A DNA stretch of 5,592 nucleotides, from assembly GCA_023416875.1 (NCBI GenBank), contig JAEZGT010000256.1:1-5592 (forward strand). The letters are read 5' to 3'. The notes under the pieces were generated by a model that saw nothing but the letters and a program-made list of their open reading frames with translations, made no database searches and had not been told where the DNA came from. The position numbers were made by a program, and so were the translations under genes. The DNA is from Pseudomonadota bacterium. Lineage in GTDB: Bacteria > Pseudomonadota > Gammaproteobacteria > Pseudomonadales > Cellvibrionaceae. Positions 1 to 5,592 of the stretch are shown here, piece by piece; the first letter of the stretch is position 1; every line of letters starts with the position of its first letter.

Positions 1-456
1 ATGTACCGCCGGCCCTTCGCGGCCCCCCGACTGGCCGCTGATCACGCTGATGACGCCGCCGACAAATTGCACATACCAATTGGTGGCGGGCAGATGGCCC
101 TGATAGTTGTAGAGCCGGTCCAGCACATGGCCGACGCTGACCTGCCGATTGCCTTTACCGACCAGAAGCAATAACAACAGCAGGCCAAACCCTCCGGCGC
201 CCAGAAACCACCAGCGCTGCGTCAGCGAAAGCAGCTCAAAACTTTCAGCACCTGCGGGCAAAACAAATCCCAACGGAAATTCAATACACAGGCGAAATAA
301 CGCGATGACCAGTCCGGCGGCGATGCCTACGAGCAGGCCCAAAAAGGTCAGTTGTGGGAGGGCGTCGATATAAGAGATGGAGTAGCGGAACTGGTGGAAA
401 GCGCTGCGTACGCGCTGGTGGTACTTGGATCTGGAGGCTTCCGCCGCGTCTTTCAT
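1..456 (-). CDS. ClC-family chloride channel/transporter, N-terminal part (cut by left edge)
   Basis: This is an open frame of 152 codons from ATG (456-454) to the window edge with no stop, so the C-terminal part lies outside. ClC proteins are inner-membrane chloride channels or chloride/proton exchangers. The best evidence is SGQSGGREGPAVH at the visible end: GREGP (residues 145-149) is the ClC signature that carries the gating glutamate, here E147. Hydrophobic segments at about 37-59 and 84-99 (with a run of seven leucines) fit the first membrane helices. The segment before the signature reads QVSVGHV (105-111) where well-studied ClCs have GSGIP, so this is a divergent subfamily; I recall similar sequences among proteobacterial proteins annotated as chloride channel protein. 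No ATG, GTG or TTG occurs in frame in the 50 or so bases upstream, and no good ribosome site precedes ATG 456. Family call is firm; ion and transport mode are unknown. Confidence 0.9.
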   Translation of the reverse strand, partial: MKDAAEASRSKYHQRVRSAFHQFRYSISYIDALPQLTFLGLLVGIAAGLVIALFRLCIEFPLGFVLPAGAESFELLSLTQRWWFLGAGGFGLLLLLLLVGKGNRQVSVGHVLDRLYNYQGHLPATNWYVQFVGGVISVISGQSGGREGPAVH

Positions 457-458
457 AA

Positions 459-605
459 ATGGGTGAGTCCGTGAGTCAACTTCAGTTTTCTCCGAAAGGC
501 CATTACCATACGTCCCCTTGGGGCGCGATTCTACACAGTATCGGCGTCGCAATCGCAGCTGCGGCTGTTGCCGTGGTGGTAGTTACAGACCGATTGTGGA
601 GGTGA
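459..605 (+). CDS. small single-span membrane protein of unknown function, upstream of argC
   Basis: ATG 459 opens a 48-residue frame ending at TGA 603-605. The N-terminal half is polar (residues 1-22, with SPKGHYHTSPWG), followed by a clear membrane segment at about 23-43 (AILHSIGVAIAAAAVAVVVV) and a short charged end, TDRLWR. GTG 471 is an alternative in-frame start giving 44 residues; the GGTGAG before it is a weak ribosome site, and nothing convincing precedes ATG 459. The end supports a real gene: its TGA overlaps an ATG (TGATG at 603-607) at the argC start, and the argC ribosome site lies in its last codons, so translation of the two is probably coupled. I do not recognise the family. 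It lacks the consecutive arginine codons of an attenuation leader. It could be a small membrane protein or just a translated leader; the hydrophobic composition favours the former. Confidence 0.55.
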   Translation: MGESVSQLQFSPKGHYHTSPWGAILHSIGVAIAAAAVAVVVVTDRLWR

Positions 606-606
606 T
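598..606 (+). promoter_or_regulatory. strong Shine-Dalgarno sequence that decides the argC start
   Basis: GGAGGTGAT matches the complement of the 16S rRNA 3' end over nine consecutive bases. Its GGAGG core (598-602) ends 2 bases before ATG 605 but 5 bases before GTG 608. The spacing therefore favours GTG 608 as the argC start. The site lies inside the last codons of the small upstream ORF. Confidence 0.6.
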
Positions 607-607
607 G

Positions 608-1645
608 GTGATTCGAGTAGGTATCGTTGGCGGGACCGGCTACACCGGTGCGGAATTGTTGCGCTTATTGGCGAGACATCCGGACGCGCGGGTCGAGGTC
701 ATCACATCCCGCGGCGAAGAGGGTAAAAAAGCGGCAGATCTTTTTCCCAATCTACGCGGCCACTGCGACCTTGCCTTCAGTGCCCCCAACCCCGAACGCC
801 TATTGGAATGTGACGTCATTTTCTTTGCCACGCCCCATGGAGTTGCCCAGTCTTTGGTGCCCGAACTTCTCAACTCTGGTGCGCGCATCGTGGATCTCTC
901 TGCGGATTTCCGAATCCGCGACACGGCGCTTTGGGAGAAATGGTACGGCCAGCCTCACCAGGCTCCGGCTCTGGCGCAAGAAGCCGTTTATGGTTTGCCA
1001 GAGGTCAACCGCGACCGCATCCGCGACGCCCGTCTTATTGCCTGTGCCGGTTGCTATCCCACTTCCGTTCAACTCGGTTTTTTGCCTTTGTTAGAACAGG
1101 GGTTGGTGGATCCGACCCGATTGATCGCTAATTCCGCCTCCGGCGTCAGCGGTGCTGGACGCCAAGCTAAAGTTGACATGTTGTTTGCCGAAATCACGGA
1201 TAGTTTTAAAGCGTATGGTGTTAAAGGCCATCGACATCTGCCGGAAATCGAGCAGGGCTTGCGCGATATTCAGCAGGGGAGAGGTGAGCCGGCGCAACTG
1301 ACTTTTGTGCCGCATTTGCTGCCTATCGGTCGCGGCATCCATTCGACCCTTTATGCAACACTGTTGCGTACCGACGTGGATCTGCAGGCTTTGTACGAAG
1401 AGCGTTTTCGTGACGAACCCTTTGTCGATGTCCTTCCGGCCGGCACTGTCCCGGAAACCCGCTCGGTGCGCGGGACCAATATATGTCGGTTGGCAGTGGT
1501 GCGACCGCAGAACCGCGACACGGCGGTGGTCTTGGTGGCGGAGGACAATCTCACCAAGGGCGCTTCGGGTCAGGCGATACAGTGTATGAATATCATGTTC
1601 GGCTTTGCTGAGACGGCGGGGCTTGAGACTCCGGCATTTCTTTAA
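608..1645 (+). CDS. argC: N-acetyl-gamma-glutamyl-phosphate reductase (ArgC)
   Basis: ArgC is the cytoplasmic NADPH-dependent enzyme of the third arginine biosynthesis step, reducing N-acetylglutamyl 5-phosphate to the semialdehyde. From GTG 608 it has 345 residues, the usual length for the single-domain type 1 form. The N-terminus MIRVGIVGGTGYTGAELL is the dinucleotide-binding loop (GxxGxxG at about 6-14). The catalytic cysteine is C149 in CAGCYPT, and GHRHLPEI (207-214) carries the conserved histidines near the active site. The C-terminal VAEDNLTKGASGQAIQ (310-325) is typical. ATG 605, one codon earlier, is possible and overlaps the previous stop, but the ribosome site spacing and the MI[KR]VGIVGGTGYTG start I recall from Pseudomonas favour GTG 608. 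The frame is open back to TTG 518, but that extension is arginine- and cysteine-rich and unlike ArgC. No ArgR box is obvious upstream. Probably first large gene of an operon reaching erpA. Confidence 0.97.
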   Translation: MIRVGIVGGTGYTGAELLRLLARHPDARVEVITSRGEEGKKAADLFPNLRGHCDLAFSAPNPERLLECDVIFFATPHGVAQSLVPELLNSGARIVDLSADFRIRDTALWEKWYGQPHQAPALAQEAVYGLPEVNRDRIRDARLIACAGCYPTSVQLGFLPLLEQGLVDPTRLIANSASGVSGAGRQAKVDMLFAEITDSFKAYGVKGHRHLPEIEQGLRDIQQGRGEPAQLTFVPHLLPIGRGIHSTLYATLLRTDVDLQALYEERFRDEPFVDVLPAGTVPETRSVRGTNICRLAVVRPQNRDTAVVLVAEDNLTKGASGQAIQCMNIMFGFAETAGLETPAFL

Positions 1646-1713
1646 TGGCAATTCTGCAACCCATCTATCATGGCCGGCGGCGACTAGCGACTGAAGGTTA
1701 AACGGACACACTC

Positions 1714-2454
1714 ATGGCGGTAGTCAAAGGCAGCAAGGTTTACCAATGGTCGGTGGTGAAAAGCCGCCCACACACGCGTATCTGGCAAGCGGCGATCCTG
1801 TGCTTACTGGTGGCGGTGGCCGTCATAACAGCATTTATGCTCGGTCAGCATCTTGCGATTGGAGCGGACAGCAGGGCGCTGCAAGAACTCGCCGCAGCTC
1901 GGGCGGAACTTGAAGAAGTCCGCAAAGCTGAGCAGCAGCTTCGCCAGCAGCGGGAAAACGCCAAGTTAGGTGCAGAGGTTGATCGCAAGTCCCTCGAGGA
2001 TGTGCGCCAGGAAGTGATCGATCTGCGAGCTGCCGTCGCCAACTTGAAAGAGGAAAACCAGTTTTACCGCAATTTGATGTCGCCGGAGGGAAACACTCGC
2101 GGGCTTAGCTTTGGTCCGGTTGAAATCGTACAGACGGATCGGCCGCGTACCTTCCGCTACAAAGTGGTAGTGCAGCAGCTGGCGGCACAGCATGAAGTGC
2201 TGACCGGGACCCTCCGTTTTAACGTGGTCGGCCTTCAGAATGGCGATGCCAAAGTGCTGGCACTGAAGGAAATTTCCTCCTCCATTGACAACAATAATAT
2301 TCAGCTGCGTTTCAAATACTTCCAGAACATTGAAGGCGAGCTGGTGCTTCCAGACGGGTTTGAGCCAGAGCGAATCGAGCTTGAGGCGCGACCGTCAGGC
2401 AGCAGCGCCACACCAGTGGAAAAGCGTTTGTCCTGGCTCGTGCAGAGTGCCTGA
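1714..2454 (+). CDS. membrane-anchored coiled-coil protein (probably the DUF6776 family)
   Basis: The 246-residue product has a short basic cytoplasmic N-terminus (K5, K8, K16, R18, R22), one membrane segment at about 24-44 (WQAAILCLLVAVAVITAFML), a long coiled coil at about 52-118 rich in A, E, L, Q and R, and a probably beta-rich C-terminal domain (130-246). The positive-inside rule puts the C-terminal domain in the periplasm. The layout, the YRNLMSPE motif (118-125) ending the coiled coil and the closing WLVQ match what I recall of DUF6776 proteins encoded beside argC and erpA in gammaproteobacteria; that name is from memory. No enzyme motif is visible. ATG 1714 has only weak ribosome sites (GAAGG at 1693-1697, CGGA at 1703-1706), and an in-frame TAA at 1699-1701 limits the start. 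The gene sits 36 bases before the bactofilin, so it may be a membrane partner of that scaffold, which is inference. Confidence 0.85.
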   Translation: MAVVKGSKVYQWSVVKSRPHTRIWQAAILCLLVAVAVITAFMLGQHLAIGADSRALQELAAARAELEEVRKAEQQLRQQRENAKLGAEVDRKSLEDVRQEVIDLRAAVANLKEENQFYRNLMSPEGNTRGLSFGPVEIVQTDRPRTFRYKVVVQQLAAQHEVLTGTLRFNVVGLQNGDAKVLALKEISSSIDNNNIQLRFKYFQNIEGELVLPDGFEPERIELEARPSGSSATPVEKRLSWLVQSA

Positions 2455-2490
2455 ACGTTTTTATCGGAATTTTCTTAGGAGTTTCATATC

Positions 2491-2853
2491 ATGGGGTCTA
2501 ACCATACCCTCATATCCAAAGGCACCCGTATCGTCGGCGATGTGCACTTTACCGGCGAACTGAACGTTGAAGGTCAATTGGTCGGCAATATAATCGCCGA
2601 CAATAATTCCGAACTGCTGATTAGCCAGTCCGGCCGAATCGAGGGACAAATCCAAGCACCCAAGGTCATAGTTCGCGGTCTGGTGCAAGGTGATATCCGC
2701 TGTACCAAGCACTTGGAGTTGGGTGCGACGGCGGTGGTGAACGGCAATGTGTTTTACACTTTGATCGAAATGGTCAAAGGTTCCCAGGTCAATGGCAGCC
2801 TGGTTTACGTTAACGAAGCGGAAGGTAAAAAGAAGGCGGCGGGTTCGGCCTGA
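2491..2853 (+). CDS. bactofilin (polymer-forming cytoskeletal protein)
   Basis: Bactofilins (formerly DUF583) are small proteins that polymerise without nucleotides into filaments, often at the membrane, and organise cell shape, stalks or local cell-wall synthesis. The 120-residue product is nearly all one domain: after a short tail, residues 7-107 show the beta-helix pattern of glycines and alternating hydrophobics, with turns such as TRIVGDVHF, ELNVEGQLVGNI, ELLISQSGRIEGQI, KVIVRGLVQGDI and MVKGSQVNGSLVYV. A lysine-rich tail (EGKKKAAGSA) ends it. The length is at the small end for the family, with short terminal extensions and no transmembrane segment. AGGAG (2477-2481), 9 bases before ATG 2491, is a good ribosome site. 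Its position directly after a membrane coiled-coil gene and near an M23 peptidase suggests an envelope role; which process it serves cannot be read from the sequence. Confidence 0.95.
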   Translation: MGSNHTLISKGTRIVGDVHFTGELNVEGQLVGNIIADNNSELLISQSGRIEGQIQAPKVIVRGLVQGDIRCTKHLELGATAVVNGNVFYTLIEMVKGSQVNGSLVYVNEAEGKKKAAGSA

Positions 2854-2886
2854 ATGGTTGATCCTTCGAATTCTTGAGAGGCAGTT

Positions 2887-3240
2887 ATGTCAGTTGCGCA
2901 ATCCTATACCCCAACTCCTATTCAGATCAGCCCTAACGCTGTGGCGAAGGTTCGCTCCCTGCTCGAAGAAGAGGGCAATCCGGATCTGAAACTGCGGGTG
3001 TATGTGACCGGTGGCGGCTGCTCCGGTTTCCAATACGGCTTTTCTTTTGATGAAGAGTTGGAAGATGACGATACCCGTATTGAAAAGGACGGCATCACGG
3101 TAGTGGTGGATCCTATGAGCTATCCCTATCTCGTCGGCTCGCGGCTCGATTACCAGGAGGGGCTGCAGGGATCAAAATTCACTGTGGAAAATCCCAACGC
3201 CAGCAGCACTTGCGGCTGCGGCTCTTCCTTTTCAATCTAA
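2887..3240 (+). CDS. erpA: iron-sulfur cluster insertion protein ErpA (A-type carrier)
   Basis: ErpA receives iron-sulfur clusters from the assembly machinery and passes them to apoproteins, including the isoprenoid enzymes IspG and IspH. The product has 117 residues, the usual size. The three cluster-binding cysteines of the A-type (HesB/IscA) family are present: C45 in VTGGGCSGFQYGF and C109 and C111 in STCGCGSSFSI at the C-terminus. The N-terminus TPTPIQISPNAVAKVRSLL and the segment VVVDPMSYPYLVGSRLDY (72-89) are close to what I know of ErpA, and favour ErpA over IscA or SufA, as does the absence of isc or suf genes nearby. AGAGG (2877-2881) lies 5 bases before ATG 2887. The gene follows the bactofilin after 33 bases and is last in the plus-strand series. 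I see no recognisable IscR site. Confidence 0.97.
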   Translation: MSVAQSYTPTPIQISPNAVAKVRSLLEEEGNPDLKLRVYVTGGGCSGFQYGFSFDEELEDDDTRIEKDGITVVVDPMSYPYLVGSRLDYQEGLQGSKFTVENPNASSTCGCGSSFSI

Positions 3241-3245
3241 CTTTT

Positions 3246-4367
3246 TCAGGCCCCGGGTCTTGCTGTCCCGGGGTAGATTCCTCCCAGAATTACTTCGCGT
3301 TCCGCACCTGTCACCGTGGTGATGTTCCCTGCAAGGTTGTTGAGCGTGCGCATGGCGAGCCAGGCAAATGCAGCCGCTTCAACATAACTCGCAGGGATAC
3401 CGAATTCGTCGGTGGTGTGAATTGATTGCTGCGGTAGCAGCTCGCGCAGACGCTTCATTAACGCCCCATTCTTCGAACCGCCGCCGCATACCAGAACATC
3501 AGCGACATCGCCCAAACCGTTGATTTGATCAGTAATTGATCGCGCCGTCAGCTCCAGCAGAGTTGCTTGCACATCCTGTTGCGCAGTGCCGGGAAATGTC
3601 TGTAACACCTCCTGTAGCCAGGCCAGACTGAATTCTTCGCGCCCGGTACTTTTGGGGGCTAGCAGGGAAAAATAAGGATGGTCATAAAGTTGATCGAACA
3701 GATCCGGGATGACAGTACCGCTCGCAGCCCAAACGCCATCCCGGTCAATCGTTTCGCCCACGCAGTGGAAAATCCACGCGTCCATAAGGCCATTGCCCGG
3801 GCCGGTATCGTAGCCGCGCACGTAACTTTTAGCGTGGAGTACGGTGATATTGGCAATGCCGCCGAGATTCAGTACCACTCTGGATCGCTGCGCATCGGCA
3901 AATACCGCCTGATGAAAAGCCGGCACCAGCGGCGCACCCTGGCCTCCCGCCACCATGTCGCGGCGGCGAAAATCTGCCACGGTGGTAATGCCGGTGAGTT
4001 CTGCGATGGTGTTGGGATCGCCAATCTGCAACGTGAAACCGAAATCCTTATTCAGTCTCGGGCGGTGGCGAATGGTTTGTCCGTGACTGCCAATCGCGGT
4101 GACGTCGCTGGCGGAATACCCGGTAGTTTGTAAGAGTTGTAACACCGCGTCGGCAAAGAGGCCGCCTAATTCGCGGTCGAGCGCGCCCATGCGATCAATT
4201 TCATCGTTTCCCGAAGTAAACAGGCTGAGGATTTTCTGACGTACCTGTTGGGGAAGGGGTAGTTGGATAGCTTGCAGAACCTGGCAATCCTTGCCATCGA
4301 GCCGCACCAGCGCCGCATCTATCGCGTCTGCGCTGGTGCCTGACATCAGCCCAATATAGAGCGGCAC
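3246..4367 (-). CDS. anmK: anhydro-N-acetylmuramic acid kinase (AnmK)
   Basis: AnmK recycles cell-wall sugar: it uses ATP to open the 1,6-anhydro ring of anhydro-N-acetylmuramic acid and phosphorylates it to MurNAc-6-phosphate. The product has 373 residues, normal for the family. Visible motifs in order are the phosphate-binding start IGLMSGTSADAIDAAL (5-20), GSHGQTIRH (93-101), DFRRRDMVAGGQGAPLVPAFH (132-152), LNLGGIAN (167-174), GYDTGPGN (185-192) with probable catalytic base D187, and CGGGSKNGALM (294-304). The first motif has alanine where many homologues have glycine (GTSxDG). The start is GTG 4367, 3 bases after the peptidase stop, with no clear ribosome site, so it probably relies on translational coupling. 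The C-terminus after LGGIYPG is a short extra tail, TARPGA, encoded by the inverted repeat at 3251-3273. The stop is 5 bases from the convergent erpA stop. Confidence 0.97.
   Translation of the reverse strand: MPLYIGLMSGTSADAIDAALVRLDGKDCQVLQAIQLPLPQQVRQKILSLFTSGNDEIDRMGALDRELGGLFADAVLQLLQTTGYSASDVTAIGSHGQTIRHRPRLNKDFGFTLQIGDPNTIAELTGITTVADFRRRDMVAGGQGAPLVPAFHQAVFADAQRSRVVLNLGGIANITVLHAKSYVRGYDTGPGNGLMDAWIFHCVGETIDRDGVWAASGTVIPDLFDQLYDHPYFSLLAPKSTGREEFSLAWLQEVLQTFPGTAQQDVQATLLELTARSITDQINGLGDVADVLVCGGGSKNGALMKRLRELLPQQSIHTTDEFGIPASYVEAAAFAWLAMRTLNNLAGNITTVTGAEREVILGGIYPGTARPGA
3251..3273. repeat. perfect inverted repeat at the erpA/anmK convergent junction, possible transcription stop
   Basis: CCCCGGG (3251-3257) and CCCGGGG (3267-3273) form a perfect 7-base-pair all-GC stem around a 9-base loop. 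It lies 10 bases after the erpA stop and inside the last codons of anmK. No T run follows the stem on either strand, so it is not a textbook intrinsic terminator. It could slow polymerase or protect the 3' end of the erpA transcript. Confidence 0.4.
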
Positions 4368-4370
4368 GGG

Positions 4371-5592
4371 CTAGAGCTTATTGGAATTGTTGGTATTACT
4401 CGCCAGGGTGGTGGTCTGATCAAGTTGAGCGATCAATGGTTGCGTCTGTGCATAAAACCGTTGCAACTCACTGTTTTCAACGGATACCACCTTGGGTAGC
4501 TTCTGCAGAATCGTACGTGGATCCCGGTGCACGCCGTCGAGCAGGAATTCGTAATGCAAATGCGGCGCAGTGGAATATCCGGTGGAACCGACGGTGCCGA
4601 TTACCTGACCTTGACGAATACGCGTGCCGACCTTCACCGCACGTTTGTGCAGATGGAGATATTTGGTCTGCACATCAGAGCCGTGCTGGATCACCACGTA
4701 GTTGCCGTTCGCCTCGGTGTAGCCGGAAGCGATCACCTTCCCATCACCAGCCGCCCACACGGGAGTGCCGCGGTCAGCCGCATAATCGATACCGCGATGG
4801 GGGCGGACGGTTTTAGTGATAGGGTGGAGGCGGCGGGGATTGAAGTTGGAACTGATGCGGCGGAAATCGAGGGGCGCGCGAAGAAAGGCTTTGCGCATGG
4901 CTTTGCCTGTGGGCGAGTAATATTGCGCTTCGCCGTTGCGGTCGACGTAGCGCACCGCCCGCAGAGTCGTACCCTGGTTGGTAAATTCCGCCGCGAGAAT
5001 GGAGCCGGAACCTAAGCGCTGGCCGTCCAAAAACTTTTCTTCGTAGAGTATTCGGAAGCTATCGCCCTTGCGGATATCCAACGCGAAGTCCACGTCCCAA
5101 CCGAAAATCGCGGCCAGGGACATAATCAGGTCTTCATCCAAGCCAGCATCCATTCCCGCTTTGTACAGTGACGAATTGATAACACCTGTGCGCACAGCCT
5201 GCTTGATATCCGGCTTTTTCTCCATGCGCGAATATTCAAAGCCGCCAGCTTCAGTGGCCGTGAACATTTCGCTGCGAAGCGCATCGATATGGTGAGTCAA
5301 TGACAGGAGCTTGCCGTCATCGCTAAGGCTGAATACCAGCTTATGGCCCGGATAGAGCTTGGCGAGCTTCTTCGCCTCGTGACCTGAATTGACCAGGCTG
5401 TACATGTCTTTGTCAGTCAGCCCGGCGCGTTTGAATAGGGTGGATAAAGTGTCGCCATTTTTGACCGTCAACTCAGTTGCATTGGTGAGTGAGGTCTCCA
5501 GCTCCAGTTCCATCTCTAAATTTGGCCAGGCAATCTCTGCAGAAGGAAGGCTGTGTTCAAGCGTGGGCAGCTCTAGAGAAAGGGTATGGCGG
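4371..5592 (-). CDS. M23-family peptidoglycan endopeptidase with LysM-like domain, 5' end outside window
   Basis: The 406 visible residues belong to a zinc metallopeptidase of the MepM/YebA type, which cuts peptide cross-links of peptidoglycan in the periplasm so that new strands can be inserted. Numbered from ATG 5513: an OapA/LysM-like domain (about 13-62, LTVKNGDTLSTLFKRAGL near its start), a middle domain resembling the second domain of Csd3-like proteins (about 80-205), and the M23 domain (about 217-335). Zinc and catalytic residues are present: H230, H239 and D243 (HRGID), H287 in YLHLH, and H318 and H320 (HLHYEF), so it should be active. The tail is rich in T, S and N. ATG 5513 is unlikely to be the start: the frame stays open for 26 more codons to the edge, and the export signal and any membrane anchor expected for this type are not visible. 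anmK follows after 3 bases. Confidence 0.95.
   Translation of the reverse strand, partial: RHTLSLELPTLEHSLPSAEIAWPNLEMELELETSLTNATELTVKNGDTLSTLFKRAGLTDKDMYSLVNSGHEAKKLAKLYPGHKLVFSLSDDGKLLSLTHHIDALRSEMFTATEAGGFEYSRMEKKPDIKQAVRTGVINSSLYKAGMDAGLDEDLIMSLAAIFGWDVDFALDIRKGDSFRILYEEKFLDGQRLGSGSILAAEFTNQGTTLRAVRYVDRNGEAQYYSPTGKAMRKAFLRAPLDFRRISSNFNPRRLHPITKTVRPHRGIDYAADRGTPVWAAGDGKVIASGYTEANGNYVVIQHGSDVQTKYLHLHKRAVKVGTRIRQGQVIGTVGSTGYSTAPHLHYEFLLDGVHRDPRTILQKLPKVVSVENSELQRFYAQTQPLIAQLDQTTTLASNTNNSNKL

Noticed and set aside
149..373. Plus-strand 74-residue ORF over the left end
   Set aside because: It lies antisense to the ClC frame, which carries a clear family signature; its composition (P, S, N, R rich) is that of a shadow frame.
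528..533. TAGAAT on the minus strand as a -10 box for the ClC gene
   Set aside because: No -35 element at normal spacing is convincing, so I do not annotate a promoter.
554..563. Perfect 10-base palindrome CGCAGCTGCG
   Set aside because: It falls in the alanine-codon run of the small ORF membrane span and is easily explained by repeated GCA/GCT/GCG codons.
518..604. N-terminal extension of ArgC from TTG 518 (MGRDSTQYRRRNRSCGCC...)
   Set aside because: It is rich in arginine and cysteine, unlike any ArgC N-terminus. The strong ribosome site at 598-606 and the typical MIRVGIVGGTGYTG start place the real start at 605 or 608.
1091..1711. Minus-strand 206-residue ORF opposite argC
   Set aside because: It is long but fully antisense to argC, has no recognisable domain and no plausible neighbour; it is a shadow of the coding strand.
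3678..4133. Plus-strand 151-residue ORF opposite anmK
   Set aside because: It is antisense to conserved AnmK motifs and shows no domain of its own.
4527..5015. Plus-strand 162-residue ORF opposite the M23 gene
   Set aside because: It is antisense to the catalytic domain of the peptidase, with no recognisable motif or ribosome site.
5511..5513. ATG 5513 as the start of the M23 gene
   Set aside because: The frame remains open to the right edge with protein-like sequence, and the expected export signal is missing, so the true start is outside the window.

Overview
This window looks like ordinary core chromosome of a gammaproteobacterium. The order argC, coiled-coil membrane protein, bactofilin, erpA, then convergent anmK and an M23 peptidase is, from memory, conserved in Pseudomonas and in marine relatives of the Cellvibrionales/Oceanospirillales type. 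ErpA and an OapA/LysM-type M23 peptidase next to anmK fit that group. Base composition looks even and moderately GC-rich by eye. I see no insertion sequence, integrase, tRNA, rRNA, CRISPR array or other sign of transfer.

Layout. Positions 1-456 (minus) hold the N-terminal part of a ClC-type chloride channel/transporter that runs off the left edge. Two bases further on, in the opposite direction, a 48-residue single-span membrane protein (459-605) opens a plus-strand series: small ORF, argC (608-1645), a membrane coiled-coil protein (1714-2454), a bactofilin (2491-2853) and erpA (2887-3240). Gaps of 68, 36 and 33 bases and no obvious terminator between them suggest co-transcription from argC to erpA. 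From the right edge, a minus-strand pair converges on this group: a 5'-truncated M23 peptidoglycan peptidase (4371-5592) followed after 3 bases by anmK (3246-4367). The convergent stop codons of erpA and anmK are only 5 bases apart, and the only strong hairpin there lies inside the end of anmK. No stretch longer than 300 bases lacks a gene.

How the genes fit together. ArgC (arginine biosynthesis) and ErpA (iron-sulfur cluster delivery) are housekeeping genes. The coiled-coil protein, the bactofilin, the M23 peptidase and AnmK suggest a cell-envelope theme: a cytoskeletal scaffold and a possible membrane partner on one strand, cell-wall cleavage and cell-wall sugar recycling on the other.

I found no convincing new multi-gene system. 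The points most worth a second look are the unlisted small membrane ORF coupled to argC, its head-to-head start with the ClC gene, the possible link between the coiled-coil protein and the bactofilin, and the inverted repeat forming the anmK tail.
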